Source: Oscillospiraceae bacterium (GTDB taxonomy: Bacteria > Bacillota > Clostridia > Oscillospirales > Ruminococcaceae). From it: 7,116 nucleotides of DNA. Position 1 is the first letter of the stretch; each line of letters begins with the position of its first letter. A program made the translations under genes and the position numbers. Under the pieces are notes generated by a model. The model ran no database searches, was not told the origin of the DNA, and saw nothing but the letters and a program-made list of their open reading frames with translations. The stretch is taken from positions 1 through 7,116 of the forward strand of contig JAFQBO010000295.1 of assembly GCA_017416665.1 (NCBI GenBank), given 5' to 3'. Below are positions 1-6,741 of the stretch, one piece after another.

Positions 1-2520
1 AATTGCCGCAATCCTCTGTACAATTTTACCTGCATGAGCCCCCTTTGAAACTGCTTCCTTGCCACATACACAGTAAAGTGTACCCTTATCATCAGCAACA
101 CCTGCAAATACAGCGATAACATTTTCTGTCTGTTCCTTTAAGTTGTCACCAATCTGTCTGAGCATATCAGGTTTTGTTCCGTTAAGAAGTGCTGAAATAA
201 CCTTCATGCCGTTGATTTCCTTTGCATCTCTGAAAAGTGCATCAAGCTGATTTCCTGCAAGTTCCTTTGAAAGCTGCTGAATCTTCTTGTCCTTTTCCTT
301 GAGTTCTTCTGTAAGAGCCTTACAGCGTTCTGCAAGCTTTACAGGATTTGCAATTTTAAGAATATCAGCCGCTTCAGTAATATTCTTTCTGAGTTCATTC
401 ATAACCTGTAAAACAGAAATGCCTGTTACCGCTTCAATTCTTCTTACACCTGATGCCACTGAATTTTCGGAAATAATCTTGAAAAGACCGATATTTGAAG
501 TATTCTTAACATGAGTACCGCCACAGAATTCGACTGAATCTCCGCCAATGTCAACAACTCTTACAACATCGCCGTACTTTTCACCAAACAATGCCATAGC
601 ACCGAGTTTTCTTGCTTCATCAATAGGAAGTTCCTTTGTAACAACGTCAATCGCATTCAGGATTTCATCATTTACAATTCTTTCAACCTTGTCGATTTCA
701 TCAGCTGTCAATGCACTGAAGTGTGAGAAGTCAAATCTGCATCTTTCTGCATTTACAAGCTGACCAGCCTGAAGAACGTGATCACCCAGAACCTTACGGA
801 GTGCCATCTGGAGAAGATGTGCTGATGTATGGTTTCTCATTGTAGCCATTCTCTTGAACTTGTCAATTTCAGCTGAAACCTTATTGCCCTTTGCAAAGCT
901 TCCCTTTGATACCTTACCGAAGTGGAGGTAATGACCGTTTTCAGTCTTGTTTACTGTATAAACTTCAAATTCAGTATCTGCCGTTCTGATAACACCTGTA
1001 TCAGCAACCTGTCCACCGCTTTCAGCGTAGAAAGGAGTAACATCAAGAACAATAATACCTTCCTGTCCTTCGGAAATGCTGTCTGCCTGTTTGCCGTCTG
1101 CAAATACAGCAACAACTTCAGCATCGTGTGCAAAGTGAACGTATCCCTTGAATTCTGTTGCAGGAGCATCAATATCGCCACTGTTGTCATCGCTCCAGGA
1201 AGTCTTAACCTTTGATGCTCTGTCACTTCTTGCCATCTGCTTCTGTTCTTCCATGCATTCCATGAAACGTTTTTCGTCTACTTCAATACCCTTTTCGGCA
1301 GCCATTTCCTTTGTAAGGTCAAGTGGGAAACCATAGGTATCGCTAAGCTTGAATGCATCATCACCTGAAAGAACCTTTGAACCTTCAGCCATAAGCTTAT
1401 CTATAAACTGATTTAAAAGTTCTGTTCCCTTATCAATAGTTTTAGCAAAGCTTTCTTCTTCGTGCTTGATAATCTTCTTGATAAGCTCTCTCTTTTCTTC
1501 AAGTTCCGGATAAGCGTCCTTATTTTCATCAATTACTGTATCGCATACCTTATATAAGAAAGCATCGTTTACGCCGAGCATCTTGCCGTGTCTTGCAGCA
1601 CGTCTTAAAAGTCTCTTTAAAACGTAGCCTCTGCCTTCGTTTGCAGGAGTAACGCCATCACCTACCATAAATGTTGTACTTCTGATATGGTCTGTAATAA
1701 CTCTGAGCGAAACGTCTGTCTTATCGTTTTCCTTATACTTAACGCCTGCAAATTCGCTGATTTTGTTCATGATATTTCTTACAGTATCAACTTCAAACAG
1801 ATTGTCCACACCCTGCATAGCACATGCAAGTCTTTCAAGACCCATACCTGTATCAATATTCTTGCTTTCCATTTCAGTGTAATTGCCGTTGCCATCGCTG
1901 TCAAACTGGCTGAAAACGAGATTCCAGATTTCAATAATTCTGTCACAGTCACTTGCCTGTTCAAAGTTTTCAAACGGACCGTATTCCTCACCTCTGTCGA
2001 AGTGAATTTCAGAACATGGACCGCAAGGACCTGAACCGTGTTCCCAGAAGTTGTCCTTTCTTCCGAGACGGATAATTCTTTCCTTTGGAATACCTATTTT
2101 ATTCATCCAGATTTCTTCTGCTTCGTCATCACTTTCAAAAACAGTAATCCAGAGTCTGTCAGCAGGAATTTCAAGAGTTACTGTCAAAAATTCCCATGCC
2201 CATGCAATAGCTTCTTCCTTGAAGTAATCACCGAAAGAAAAGTTACCGAGCATTTCAAAATATGTACCGTGACGGGCTGTCTTTCCTACACATTCAATAT
2301 CAGGTGTTCTGATGCACTTCTGACATGATGTAGCTCTGTTGTTCGCTACAGTAGCCTGTCCAAGAAAGTACTTTTTAAGCGGTGCCATACCTGAGTTTAT
2401 GAGCAGGAGGCTGTTATCTCCCTGAGGTATAAGTGAGGCACTTGCCATTCTTGTATGGTTTTTACTTTCAAAAAATGATAAATACATTTCTCTGAGTTCG
2501 TTGACTCCACGCCATTTCAT
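1..2520 (-). CDS. alaS: Alanine--tRNA ligase (AlaRS), 3' end beyond window
   Basis: Cytoplasmic class II synthetase that attaches alanine to tRNA-Ala and hydrolyses mischarged Ser/Gly-tRNA. The frame is open for 840 codons to the window edge without a stop; AlaRS is usually about 875 residues, so only the end of the C-terminal C-Ala domain is missing. Visible parts are the catalytic core (GNFSFGDYFK at residues 92-101, motif 3 GMGLER at 225-230) and the editing domain, with its zinc-site pair H564-x3-H568 and C666GGTH670 and the conserved GAMALFGEKYG at 640-650. A charged, probably coiled-coil stretch follows at about 710-760. The end reads HAGKIVQRIAAI, where C-Ala normally continues with a glycine-rich GGGRPD-type segment. 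The ATG at 2520 is chosen because an AAAGGAG site (2537-2531) lies 10 nt upstream and the protein starts exactly where AlaRS should. It is controlled by the T-box leader directly upstream. No frameshift or missing catalytic residue was seen. Confidence 0.98.
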   Translation of the reverse strand, partial: MKWRGVNELREMYLSFFESKNHTRMASASLIPQGDNSLLLINSGMAPLKKYFLGQATVANNRATSCQKCIRTPDIECVGKTARHGTYFEMLGNFSFGDYFKEEAIAWAWEFLTVTLEIPADRLWITVFESDDEAEEIWMNKIGIPKERIIRLGRKDNFWEHGSGPCGPCSEIHFDRGEEYGPFENFEQASDCDRIIEIWNLVFSQFDSDGNGNYTEMESKNIDTGMGLERLACAMQGVDNLFEVDTVRNIMNKISEFAGVKYKENDKTDVSLRVITDHIRSTTFMVGDGVTPANEGRGYVLKRLLRRAARHGKMLGVNDAFLYKVCDTVIDENKDAYPELEEKRELIKKIIKHEEESFAKTIDKGTELLNQFIDKLMAEGSKVLSGDDAFKLSDTYGFPLDLTKEMAAEKGIEVDEKRFMECMEEQKQMARSDRASKVKTSWSDDNSGDIDAPATEFKGYVHFAHDAEVVAVFADGKQADSISEGQEGIIVLDVTPFYAESGGQVADTGVIRTADTEFEVYTVNKTENGHYLHFGKVSKGSFAKGNKVSAEIDKFKRMATMRNHTSAHLLQMALRKVLGDHVLQAGQLVNAERCRFDFSHFSALTADEIDKVERIVNDEILNAIDVVTKELPIDEARKLGAMALFGEKYGDVVRVVDIGGDSVEFCGGTHVKNTSNIGLFKIISENSVASGVRRIEAVTGISVLQVMNELRKNITEAADILKIANPVKLAERCKALTEELKEKDKKIQQLSKELAGNQLDALFRDAKEINGMKVISALLNGTKPDMLRQIGDNLKEQTENVIAVFAGVADDKGTLYCVCGKEAVSKGAHAGKIVQRIAAI

Positions 2521-2540
2521 AATAAAAATTCTCCTTTAAT

Positions 2541-2787
2541 AAATATTGCTGTAAAAACAAAAAAGCCTTTCCGTCCTTATAGCATGGGACGAAAGGCTCG
2601 TGGTACCACCCAAATTCAAAAGCTGATGCTTTCCTCGTTTACCCTTTAACGCAGGGATTACGTCTGCCTTTCGACAAAAAGCTCCGGGGTAGCACTTGCA
2701 GATCAAACGAAAGCTTTCACCATACACTTTCTCTCTGAAGAATGATTACTGCAATTATTCCTTTCACAGCCTGAAAAATATTATTCC
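2541..2787 (-). ncRNA. T-box leader RNA, tRNA-Ala responsive, upstream of alaS
   Basis: A 5' leader that binds tRNA-Ala and lets RNA polymerase continue into alaS when the tRNA is uncharged. The hallmark T-box TGGGTGGTACCACG is at 2612-2599. Its UGGU (2608-2605) is complementary to the ACCA end of a tRNA with discriminator A73, as tRNA-Ala has. Stem I signatures are present: AGAGAG near 2734 and a GGTGAAAGCTTTC stretch near 2719-2707. The putative specifier is GCT at 2693-2691, an alanine codon followed by A, inside AAGTGCTACC. A CGTTAAAGGGT stretch (2651-2641) lies between Stem I and the antiterminator, as usual in this family. The terminator is listed separately. The amino-acid assignment rests on three agreeing facts: specifier GCU, acceptor UGGU and the downstream gene. 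Stem boundaries are by eye. Confidence 0.95.
2559..2598 (-). terminator. T-box regulated intrinsic terminator of the alaS leader
   Basis: AGCCTTTCGTCC (2598-2587) pairs with GGACGGAAAGGCT (2576-2564) with one bulged base, and a run of six T follows (2564-2559). Its 5' arm starts immediately after the T-box sequence, so the antiterminator fold stabilised by uncharged tRNA would compete with it. It may also stop transcripts entering from spoIIID, which has no visible terminator of its own. Confidence 0.93.
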
Positions 2788-2793
2788 AAATAC

Positions 2794-2822
2794 ATTATAA
2801 CAAAAAAGGTCGTATGTGTCAA
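2794..2822 (-). promoter_or_regulatory. SigA-type promoter of alaS
   Basis: TTGACA (2822-2817), a 17-bp spacer and TATAAT (2799-2794) with an upstream TG make a full-consensus housekeeping promoter. Transcription should start near 2787, just before Stem I of the T-box leader. The -35 box begins only 2 bp after the spoIIID stop codon, so alaS has its own promoter in the shortest possible gap. Confidence 0.92.
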
Positions 2823-2824
2823 CA

Positions 2825-3109
2825 TTATTTTTTCCAAAATACGCTGTTTTTGTTGGATTTCCTCAAATTTTCATATTTCTTTTTTGTTGCAAGTCCTCCT
2901 CTGATGTGACGTTCCTGCTTATTTATTTCAAGTACCTTTTTAACCTCTGAATACAGTTGAGGCTGAATTTTTGCAAGTTTTTCACTTACATCTTTATGTA
3001 CAGTACTTTTGCTTATTCCGAATTTTTCAGCTGTTTTTCTTACAGTAGCATTATTCTCTATTATGTATTGTCCCAGAATTACTGATCTGTCGCATAGTCG
3101 ATCTTTCAT
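2825..3109 (-). CDS. spoIIID: Sporulation transcription regulator SpoIIID
   Basis: A small DNA-binding protein that, in Bacillus and Clostridia, activates and represses mother-cell genes after SigE becomes active during sporulation. The 94-residue product matches the usual length (about 93). The helix-turn-helix spans about residues 23-42, with the signature GISKSTVHKD at 31-40. The basic C-terminal motif RHIRGGLATKKKY at 68-80, which follows the helical region LYSEVKKVLE, is also characteristic. A GGAG (3121-3118) sits 8 nt before the ATG. No terminator separates it from alaS, only 2 bp lie between its stop and the alaS -35 box, and its transcript probably runs into the T-box leader. Its presence implies a spore-forming ancestry; whether this strain still sporulates cannot be told from here. 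Confidence 0.95.
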   Translation of the reverse strand: MKDRLCDRSVILGQYIIENNATVRKTAEKFGISKSTVHKDVSEKLAKIQPQLYSEVKKVLEINKQERHIRGGLATKKKYENLRKSNKNSVFWKK

Positions 3110-3131
3110 TCAACTCACTCCAATACGCTTT

Positions 3132-3159
3132 TTGTAAATTATATGCTGAAAATTTACAA
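3132..3159. repeat. Inverted repeat in the spoIIID promoter region
   Basis: TTGTAAATT (3132-3140) and AATTTACAA (3151-3159) form a perfect 9-bp inverted repeat with a 10-bp spacer. It overlaps the best -10-like sequence upstream of spoIIID and lies 23-50 bp before the ATG. It could be an operator for a dimeric regulator or a hairpin in the leader RNA; neither is proven. Confidence 0.6.
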
Positions 3160-3169
3160 TTTAGTATCG
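3138..3169 (-). promoter_or_regulatory. Candidate spoIIID promoter, possibly SigE-like
   Basis: CATATAAT (3145-3138) resembles the SigE -10 element (CATACAAT type) known to drive spoIIID in Bacillus. It also contains TATAAT, so SigA recognition is possible. The only -35-like element is CGATACT (3169-3163), 17 bp upstream, which is a few bases too far for a standard SigE promoter, and there is no TTGACA-like box at SigA spacing. The position, 28 bp before the start codon, is plausible. This is a weak call. Confidence 0.3.
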
Positions 3170-3214
3170 GAAATAATGCGTATTTTTCAAACTACAGAAG
3201 AATTGAGATCAATA

Positions 3215-3378
3215 AGAACCTGTCTTCACAAGCGTATACACTTGTCTTTTTGATAAATTTCGTCACTAACTTCGTTGAAAAATCTTGCCGTACGTCAAGT
3301 ACGCCTGCGATTTTTCGCCTTGTTATTGACTAAATTATATTCAAAAATCCAAATATATTTCTTGTGAAGACAGGTTCT
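3215..3378. mobile_element. 164-bp MITE-like palindromic element, complete copy
   Basis: The element is bounded by perfect 18-bp terminal inverted repeats, AGAACCTGTCTTCACAAG at 3215-3232 and its reverse complement at 3361-3378. The two halves are imperfectly complementary along most of their length. The centre is a strong hairpin: GAAAAATC (3277-3284) with GATTTTTC (3309-3316), enclosing CGTAC (3289-3293) and GTACG (3299-3303) around a GTCAA loop. There is no reading frame of note. The second copy at 6991 is in the opposite orientation, and over its 126 visible bases it aligns without gaps with three mismatches. Size, terminal repeats, lack of coding and near-identity of copies fit a non-autonomous transposable element. 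I cannot assign it to an IS family, and no clear target-site duplication is visible at the ends (flanks AATA and AAAA). Confidence 0.85.
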
Positions 3379-3415
3379 AAAAAATAAATCTTCTTGACTG
3401 CTGTTTTAAGCCAAT

Positions 3416-3463
3416 TAAACCTCCAAAGCAGTATCCGTCATTATACACTGCTTTGAAGGTTTA
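3416..3463 (-). terminator. Hairpin downstream of the receptor gene, likely terminator
   Basis: Two 17-nt arms (3463-3447 and 3432-3416) pair around a 14-nt loop. The single C/A mismatch on the plus strand becomes a U-G wobble in minus-strand RNA, so the hairpin is fully paired only in the transcript of the receptor gene. It begins 37 nt after that gene's stop. The T tract is weak (TTTA within the arm, then ATT), so termination may be partial, or the stem may stabilise the RNA end. Confidence 0.55.
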
Positions 3464-3500
3464 CATAAATTTTAAAATAAAGTCATAGAGTAAATTGTGA

Positions 3501-5015
3501 TTAAACAGACAACAGATTATTTATTTCCTCTACCATCATATTTATAGATTCAACTTGTTCTGTCATTCGTTCAATATCATTTTCATTACTCTCTGCCATG
3601 TTTGTAATTGAAACAAACTGTTCGTTTTCAGTATGTATACTGTCAGCTATATCCTGATTAATTTGTACTGTATTTTGAATAACTTTTTCCTGATTTGCAT
3701 ATGCATCACCCATCATACTTATTGCATCAGAAGACGTTTTTAATAGTTCACTCATTTTTTTCATTCCACTAAATACATCAGAAAAATATTCATTTTGTTT
3801 AGTAAGTTTACCTGAATTGTCTTGAATATGCATGGTAATTTCATTTACATTATCCTGAACCCTCTTTATTACAACTTCAATCTGATTTAAGGACATTTTA
3901 GTTTTATGTGCAAGTTCTCCAACCTCTTGTGCAACTACAGCAAAAGCTTTGCCTGCCTGACCTGCTCTTGCTGCCTCTACTGAAGCATTTATTGAAAGTA
4001 TATGTGTATTTGTCGAAATTTCATTAATCAATTTTAAGGCTATACTTATTTCCTGCACAGCAGACGCAAGTTTGTTGGCTGCTGCATTAGTTGCAGACAT
4101 TGCTTCAGTAACCTCATTATTTGCGGTCTGAAGATTTCCAAGCAACAATTCATTATTCATGGATCTTTCTAAAAGACTTACAGAAGCAGTTTCAACTTTT
4201 TGAATATTTTCCGAAACCTTAATCTCCCATCGGTTCAATTCATCCAGATTCAAGAGACTTTCACCTGTTCTATGGCTAAGCGTATTACTGTTTTGCATAA
4301 GCTGTACGCTTGTATTATTTAAGTCTTTTGCGGATTTTCTTTCATTTACTGCAATTTCAGATAAATTAGTACTTGCTGTTGCTAATTTTTCTGAAAGCTG
4401 CTGTACAGAATTCAATACATGTTCCATTTCGTCTTTTTTTGCATTTACAAGGAAGTGAGCAACAAAATAAACAAAGATAAGAAGTCCTGACAATGATAAT
4501 ACCAATGCTATAAGGCACAGTAAAATATCAGTAATAAATAATTCGTCCTTTACAGGAAGAAGCTCTGTTCCTCTGATAAACCATCCGATAAACAATGAAA
4601 CCATACATGCCAAACCGCTTATCAGCAACATCTTTATATCCAAAAAGAATGCAACTAAAATAAGGAAAAAGAATAAAAATCCCCAAAAAGTTCTGGTAGG
4701 AATCATATAAAGCAAGTAATTCCACTGAATAATAAGGACTGCCATTGAAAAAATTTTCCCCAATTGTAACCGTCCGTCTTTCAAATATCCATCTTTATCA
4801 AATGATGATCTGACAATTATGACGGCAATAGTAAAGAAAAAAATATCCATTACAGCCAGTCCTATAGTTGCCAACCATGGAACATCAGGATACAATCCAA
4901 ATATTTTTTCAGTATTAAATACAATGGTAGCACACATGCAGGCACTTACCAAAATAATAAGTCCCCATTTGAATACTGTAGATAAATATACTTCAACAGC
5001 AGTTTTTTTATTCAT
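3501..5015 (-). CDS. Methyl-accepting chemotaxis-type receptor, six TM, no HAMP
   Basis: A 504-residue membrane receptor-like protein. Six hydrophobic segments are visible at about residues 13-33, 47-68, 86-105, 109-126, 128-147 and 161-190, with short connecting loops and no extracellular Cache/PAS-sized domain. A long helical coiled-coil region typical of MCP signalling domains follows (about 195-504). The hairpin tip is recognisable, INEISTNTHILSINASVEAA from 330 onward continuing to FAVVAQEVGELA at 358-369, including E347 and the ARAG at 349-352. It deviates from the usual QTNLLALNAAIEAARAGE (N-T-H-I at 336-339, Gln instead of Glu at 353). No HAMP-like linker is seen after TM6 and no C-terminal NWETF-type tail. 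In the family such tips bind CheW and the kinase CheA; no such genes are nearby. The start at 5015 is preferred because GGGAGG (5027-5022) lies 6 nt upstream. An in-frame ATG at 5072 lacks a ribosome site and lies upstream of the proximal promoter. The ligand is unknown. Confidence 0.88.
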   Translation of the reverse strand: MNKKTAVEVYLSTVFKWGLIILVSACMCATIVFNTEKIFGLYPDVPWLATIGLAVMDIFFFTIAVIIVRSSFDKDGYLKDGRLQLGKIFSMAVLIIQWNYLLYMIPTRTFWGFLFFFLILVAFFLDIKMLLISGLACMVSLFIGWFIRGTELLPVKDELFITDILLCLIALVLSLSGLLIFVYFVAHFLVNAKKDEMEHVLNSVQQLSEKLATASTNLSEIAVNERKSAKDLNNTSVQLMQNSNTLSHRTGESLLNLDELNRWEIKVSENIQKVETASVSLLERSMNNELLLGNLQTANNEVTEAMSATNAAANKLASAVQEISIALKLINEISTNTHILSINASVEAARAGQAGKAFAVVAQEVGELAHKTKMSLNQIEVVIKRVQDNVNEITMHIQDNSGKLTKQNEYFSDVFSGMKKMSELLKTSSDAISMMGDAYANQEKVIQNTVQINQDIADSIHTENEQFVSITNMAESNENDIERMTEQVESINMMVEEINNLLSV

Positions 5016-5045
5016 AACGATCCTCCCAATAATAAATCCAAGACC

Positions 5046-5058
5046 TGATATTATATCA
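5046..5058 (-). promoter_or_regulatory. Proximal promoter / palindrome upstream of the receptor gene
   Basis: An extended -10, TGATATAAT (5058-5050), sits within the 13-bp palindrome TGATATAATATCA and would start RNA near 5043, about 28 nt before the ATG at 5015. The -35 region is poor (CAACTA at 17-bp spacing). The same 13-bp palindrome covers the -10 of the hisS promoter (6937-6925), so it may be a shared operator or simply a favoured form of extended -10. Confidence 0.45.
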
Positions 5059-5173
5059 AGCATTAAATTCATTAGTTGACATATTTTATATTTGTGTTAA
5101 CCACAAAGAACAGCATTAACCTTTGTTTGTCTCATTACAACACGATTCTGTCAGCTTGTCGACTATTTTTTAT

Positions 5174-5202
5174 ATTATATCATATTCTTTTATTAATTTC
5201 AA
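5174..5202 (-). promoter_or_regulatory. Distal SigA-type promoter of the receptor gene
   Basis: TTGAAA (5202-5197), a 17-bp spacer and TATAAT (5179-5174) with an upstream TG make a much better promoter than the proximal one. RNA starting near 5168 would have a leader of about 150 nt. That leader contains a small stem, ACAAAG with CTTTGT, at about 5125-5102, but no riboswitch class that I recognise. Confidence 0.65.
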
Positions 5203-5379
5203 TATTTTTTAATAAAATTTCAATAACTAAACGTATATTTTTAAGCAGCAAATTTATATATTTCGCACAACAATAACATTAATTGTTCAACAAATTATTT
5301 TCTGTTAATTCTAATATCAGTTATATTACAGGATGTGTAACAATCCAAAATTTAATTTCACGCCGATTAAATAAGCAGA
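5203..5379. other. AT-rich intergenic stretch, nothing recognised
   Basis: The DNA between the distal receptor promoter and the hisS terminator is very AT-rich. Short frames on the plus strand here and just to the left lack a ribosome site and a protein-like composition. No tRNA, riboswitch or further repeat was seen. Together with the promoters to its left and the terminator to its right it makes up the 492-bp gap between hisS and the receptor gene. Confidence 0.5.
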
Positions 5380-5381
5380 TC

Positions 5382-5418
5382 AAAATAAGGGGACGCTTTT
5401 TCTTCCAAAGCGTCCCCT
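5382..5418 (-). terminator. Intrinsic terminator of hisS
   Basis: AGGGGACGCTTT (5418-5407) pairs perfectly with AAAGCGTCCCCT (5399-5388) over 12 bp around a 7-nt loop. In the minus-strand direction a TATTTT tract follows (5387-5382). There is no T tract in the other direction. It lies about 90 nt after the hisS stop codon and makes hisS a single-gene unit. Confidence 0.9.
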
Positions 5419-5426
5419 CGACCACA

Positions 5427-5465
5427 CAAGACTTTTCACAAAGGATGCAGAGTAGAAAAGGTTTG
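5427..5465 (-). repeat. Imperfect hairpin ahead of the hisS terminator
   Basis: CAAACCTTTTC (5465-5455) and GAAAAGTCTTG (5437-5427) pair at 9 of 11 positions, forming a second stem just before the strong terminator hairpin. From memory, hairpin pairs of this kind around the words GGTCAAACCTTTT and GTCGAGGGG recur after genes in gut Clostridia. I cannot verify that here. Confidence 0.4.
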
Positions 5466-5507
5466 ACCGAAACTTTTAATAATGGATAATTTAATTAATC
5501 ACACGAA

Positions 5508-6719
5508 TTAAAACATCTTCATCTCTCCATCTGAAACGAAACCGGAAAAACCACTGTTTTTCAGTTTATCCAGAAAAACTCTCATTTTCTTAGGTCGTGC
5601 AAAAAGTGAAACATCATATTTTTCTCTGAGTTGTTCAGCCTGATTATATGCATCAACCCAGTTTTCACCATATATAAATGCAAGTTTAGGCTTAACTTCT
5701 GCTTTTCTCTGCATATCTGACAGTATGGAAAAAATTCTTTCAAATCCTATTGAAAAACCACATGCCGGCACAGACTCATTTGTAAACTTACCGATAAGAT
5801 TATCGTATCTTCCACCGCCTGCAACAGATCCGCTGAATTTGTCACTCTTGATTTCAAAAACAGTACCTGTATAGTATCCCTGTCCACGGACAAGAGAAAT
5901 GTCAAATTCAACCTTGTAGAGCCCATCTGACAACTGACGGCACACGCTGATTATACTTTCAAGTGAAGAAGTAACAGAATCATCACCGAGAATCTGTTCT
6001 GCCTTGGTGACAGTAAAGTCATTGTCTGACAAGACCTGTGAAAACTTGTTTATTGCATCAGCTGAGAATCCCTTGTCAGTAAGCTCTGATATAACAACGT
6101 CCGCACCGATTTTATCAAGCTTATCAAAACTGATGCATACTGAACTCAGCTGTTCTTCTTCAAATCCCATCTTCAGAAGAAGTGCATTAAGAAGACGACG
6201 ATCATTAACTTTAACAGTAAATCCGCCAATATCAAGCTTTGTAAGTGCTTTTGCGGTAACTGTTATAAGCTCTGTTTCACACATAGGACTGCTGTCACCG
6301 ATAACATCAATGTCACACTGTATAAATTCACGGAGTCTGCCCTTCTGATTACGTTCCGCACGATATGCCTTGTCAATCTGTATGCACTTGAATGGTGATG
6401 GCAGGTTCTGTCTGTTTGCCGAATAATATCTTGACAGCGGAAGTGTAAGATCATATCTCAGCCCCATATCAGCAAGCTCAGTTTTATTTTCAACAGCCTT
6501 GCTCAGCTTCTCTCCACGTTTCATTATCTTAAAAATAAGATTTAAGTTATCTCCGCCGTCACTCTTGTCAAGGTTTTCAATATCCTCAAGAGCAGGCGTC
6601 ATAATACGCTGAAATCCGTTTGCACGATAATATCCCAGAATAGTACGTTCCATGTATTCTCTAAGTTCTGCCTCATATGGCAGATAATCTCTTGTTCCCT
6701 TTACAGCTTTCAGTTTCAT
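5508..6719 (-). CDS. hisS: Histidine--tRNA ligase (HisRS), short C-terminal domain
   Basis: Cytoplasmic class II synthetase that charges tRNA-His. Within 403 residues one sees KGTRDYLP (7-14), the ATP/His-pocket motif RYDLTLPLSRY (88-98) and motif 2, YRAERNQKGRLREFIQCDID (119-138). The HisA motif LVRGQGYYTGTVFE (276-289) carries the family's catalytic Arg as R278. AGGGRYDNLIG (300-310) and motif 3 GFSIGFERI (321-329) follow. The EFIQCDIDVIG wording resembles the archaeal/eukaryotic-like HisRS branch more than the enteric one. The anticodon-binding domain (about 344-403) is roughly 60 residues rather than the usual 90-100 and ends in SDGEMKMF without the normal last strand. Intact HisA motifs argue against the paralogue HisZ. 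The ATG at 6719 has AAGGA (6733-6729) 9 nt upstream. In-frame GTG 6755 and ATG 6737 are rejected because GTG lies in the attenuator hairpin and neither has a ribosome site. It is controlled by the His-codon leader upstream. Confidence 0.96.
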   Translation of the reverse strand: MKLKAVKGTRDYLPYEAELREYMERTILGYYRANGFQRIMTPALEDIENLDKSDGGDNLNLIFKIMKRGEKLSKAVENKTELADMGLRYDLTLPLSRYYSANRQNLPSPFKCIQIDKAYRAERNQKGRLREFIQCDIDVIGDSSPMCETELITVTAKALTKLDIGGFTVKVNDRRLLNALLLKMGFEEEQLSSVCISFDKLDKIGADVVISELTDKGFSADAINKFSQVLSDNDFTVTKAEQILGDDSVTSSLESIISVCRQLSDGLYKVEFDISLVRGQGYYTGTVFEIKSDKFSGSVAGGGRYDNLIGKFTNESVPACGFSIGFERIFSILSDMQRKAEVKPKLAFIYGENWVDAYNQAEQLREKYDVSLFARPKKMRVFLDKLKNSGFSGFVSDGEMKMF

Positions 6720-6741
6720 AATTATCTTTCCTTTCATAAAT

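Noticed and set aside
287..2328. Several plus- and minus-strand frames inside alaS
   Set aside because: Antisense or out-of-frame shadows of an uninterrupted 840-codon AlaRS frame, with no ribosome sites of note.
2536..2727. Minus-strand 63-codon frame upstream of alaS
   Set aside because: It lies entirely in the T-box leader RNA, whose structure explains the sequence.
2521..2822. Possibility that the alaS leader is also a peptide attenuator
   Set aside because: No alanine-rich short frame with a ribosome site; the T-box consensus, specifier and acceptor-binding bulge account for it.
3215..3378. CRISPR repeat or phage attachment site
   Set aside because: No repeat-spacer array and no integrase; the layout is that of a palindromic element with terminal inverted repeats.
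3501..5072. Receptor gene start at ATG 5072
   Set aside because: There is no ribosome site before it and the proximal promoter lies downstream of it; GGGAGG 6 nt before ATG 5015 is decisive.
5076..5489. Two short plus-strand frames (5076-5276, 5283-5489)
   Set aside because: AT-rich, low-complexity products with no ribosome site; the second runs through the hisS terminator hairpin.
6004..6454. Frames antisense to or overlapping hisS (6004-6348 plus, 6263-6454 minus)
   Set aside because: Shadows of conserved HisRS coding sequence.
5508..6719. HisZ, the ATP phosphoribosyltransferase regulatory paralogue
   Set aside because: Complete HisA motifs, class II motifs and an anticodon-binding domain remnant are present, and no hisG is adjacent.
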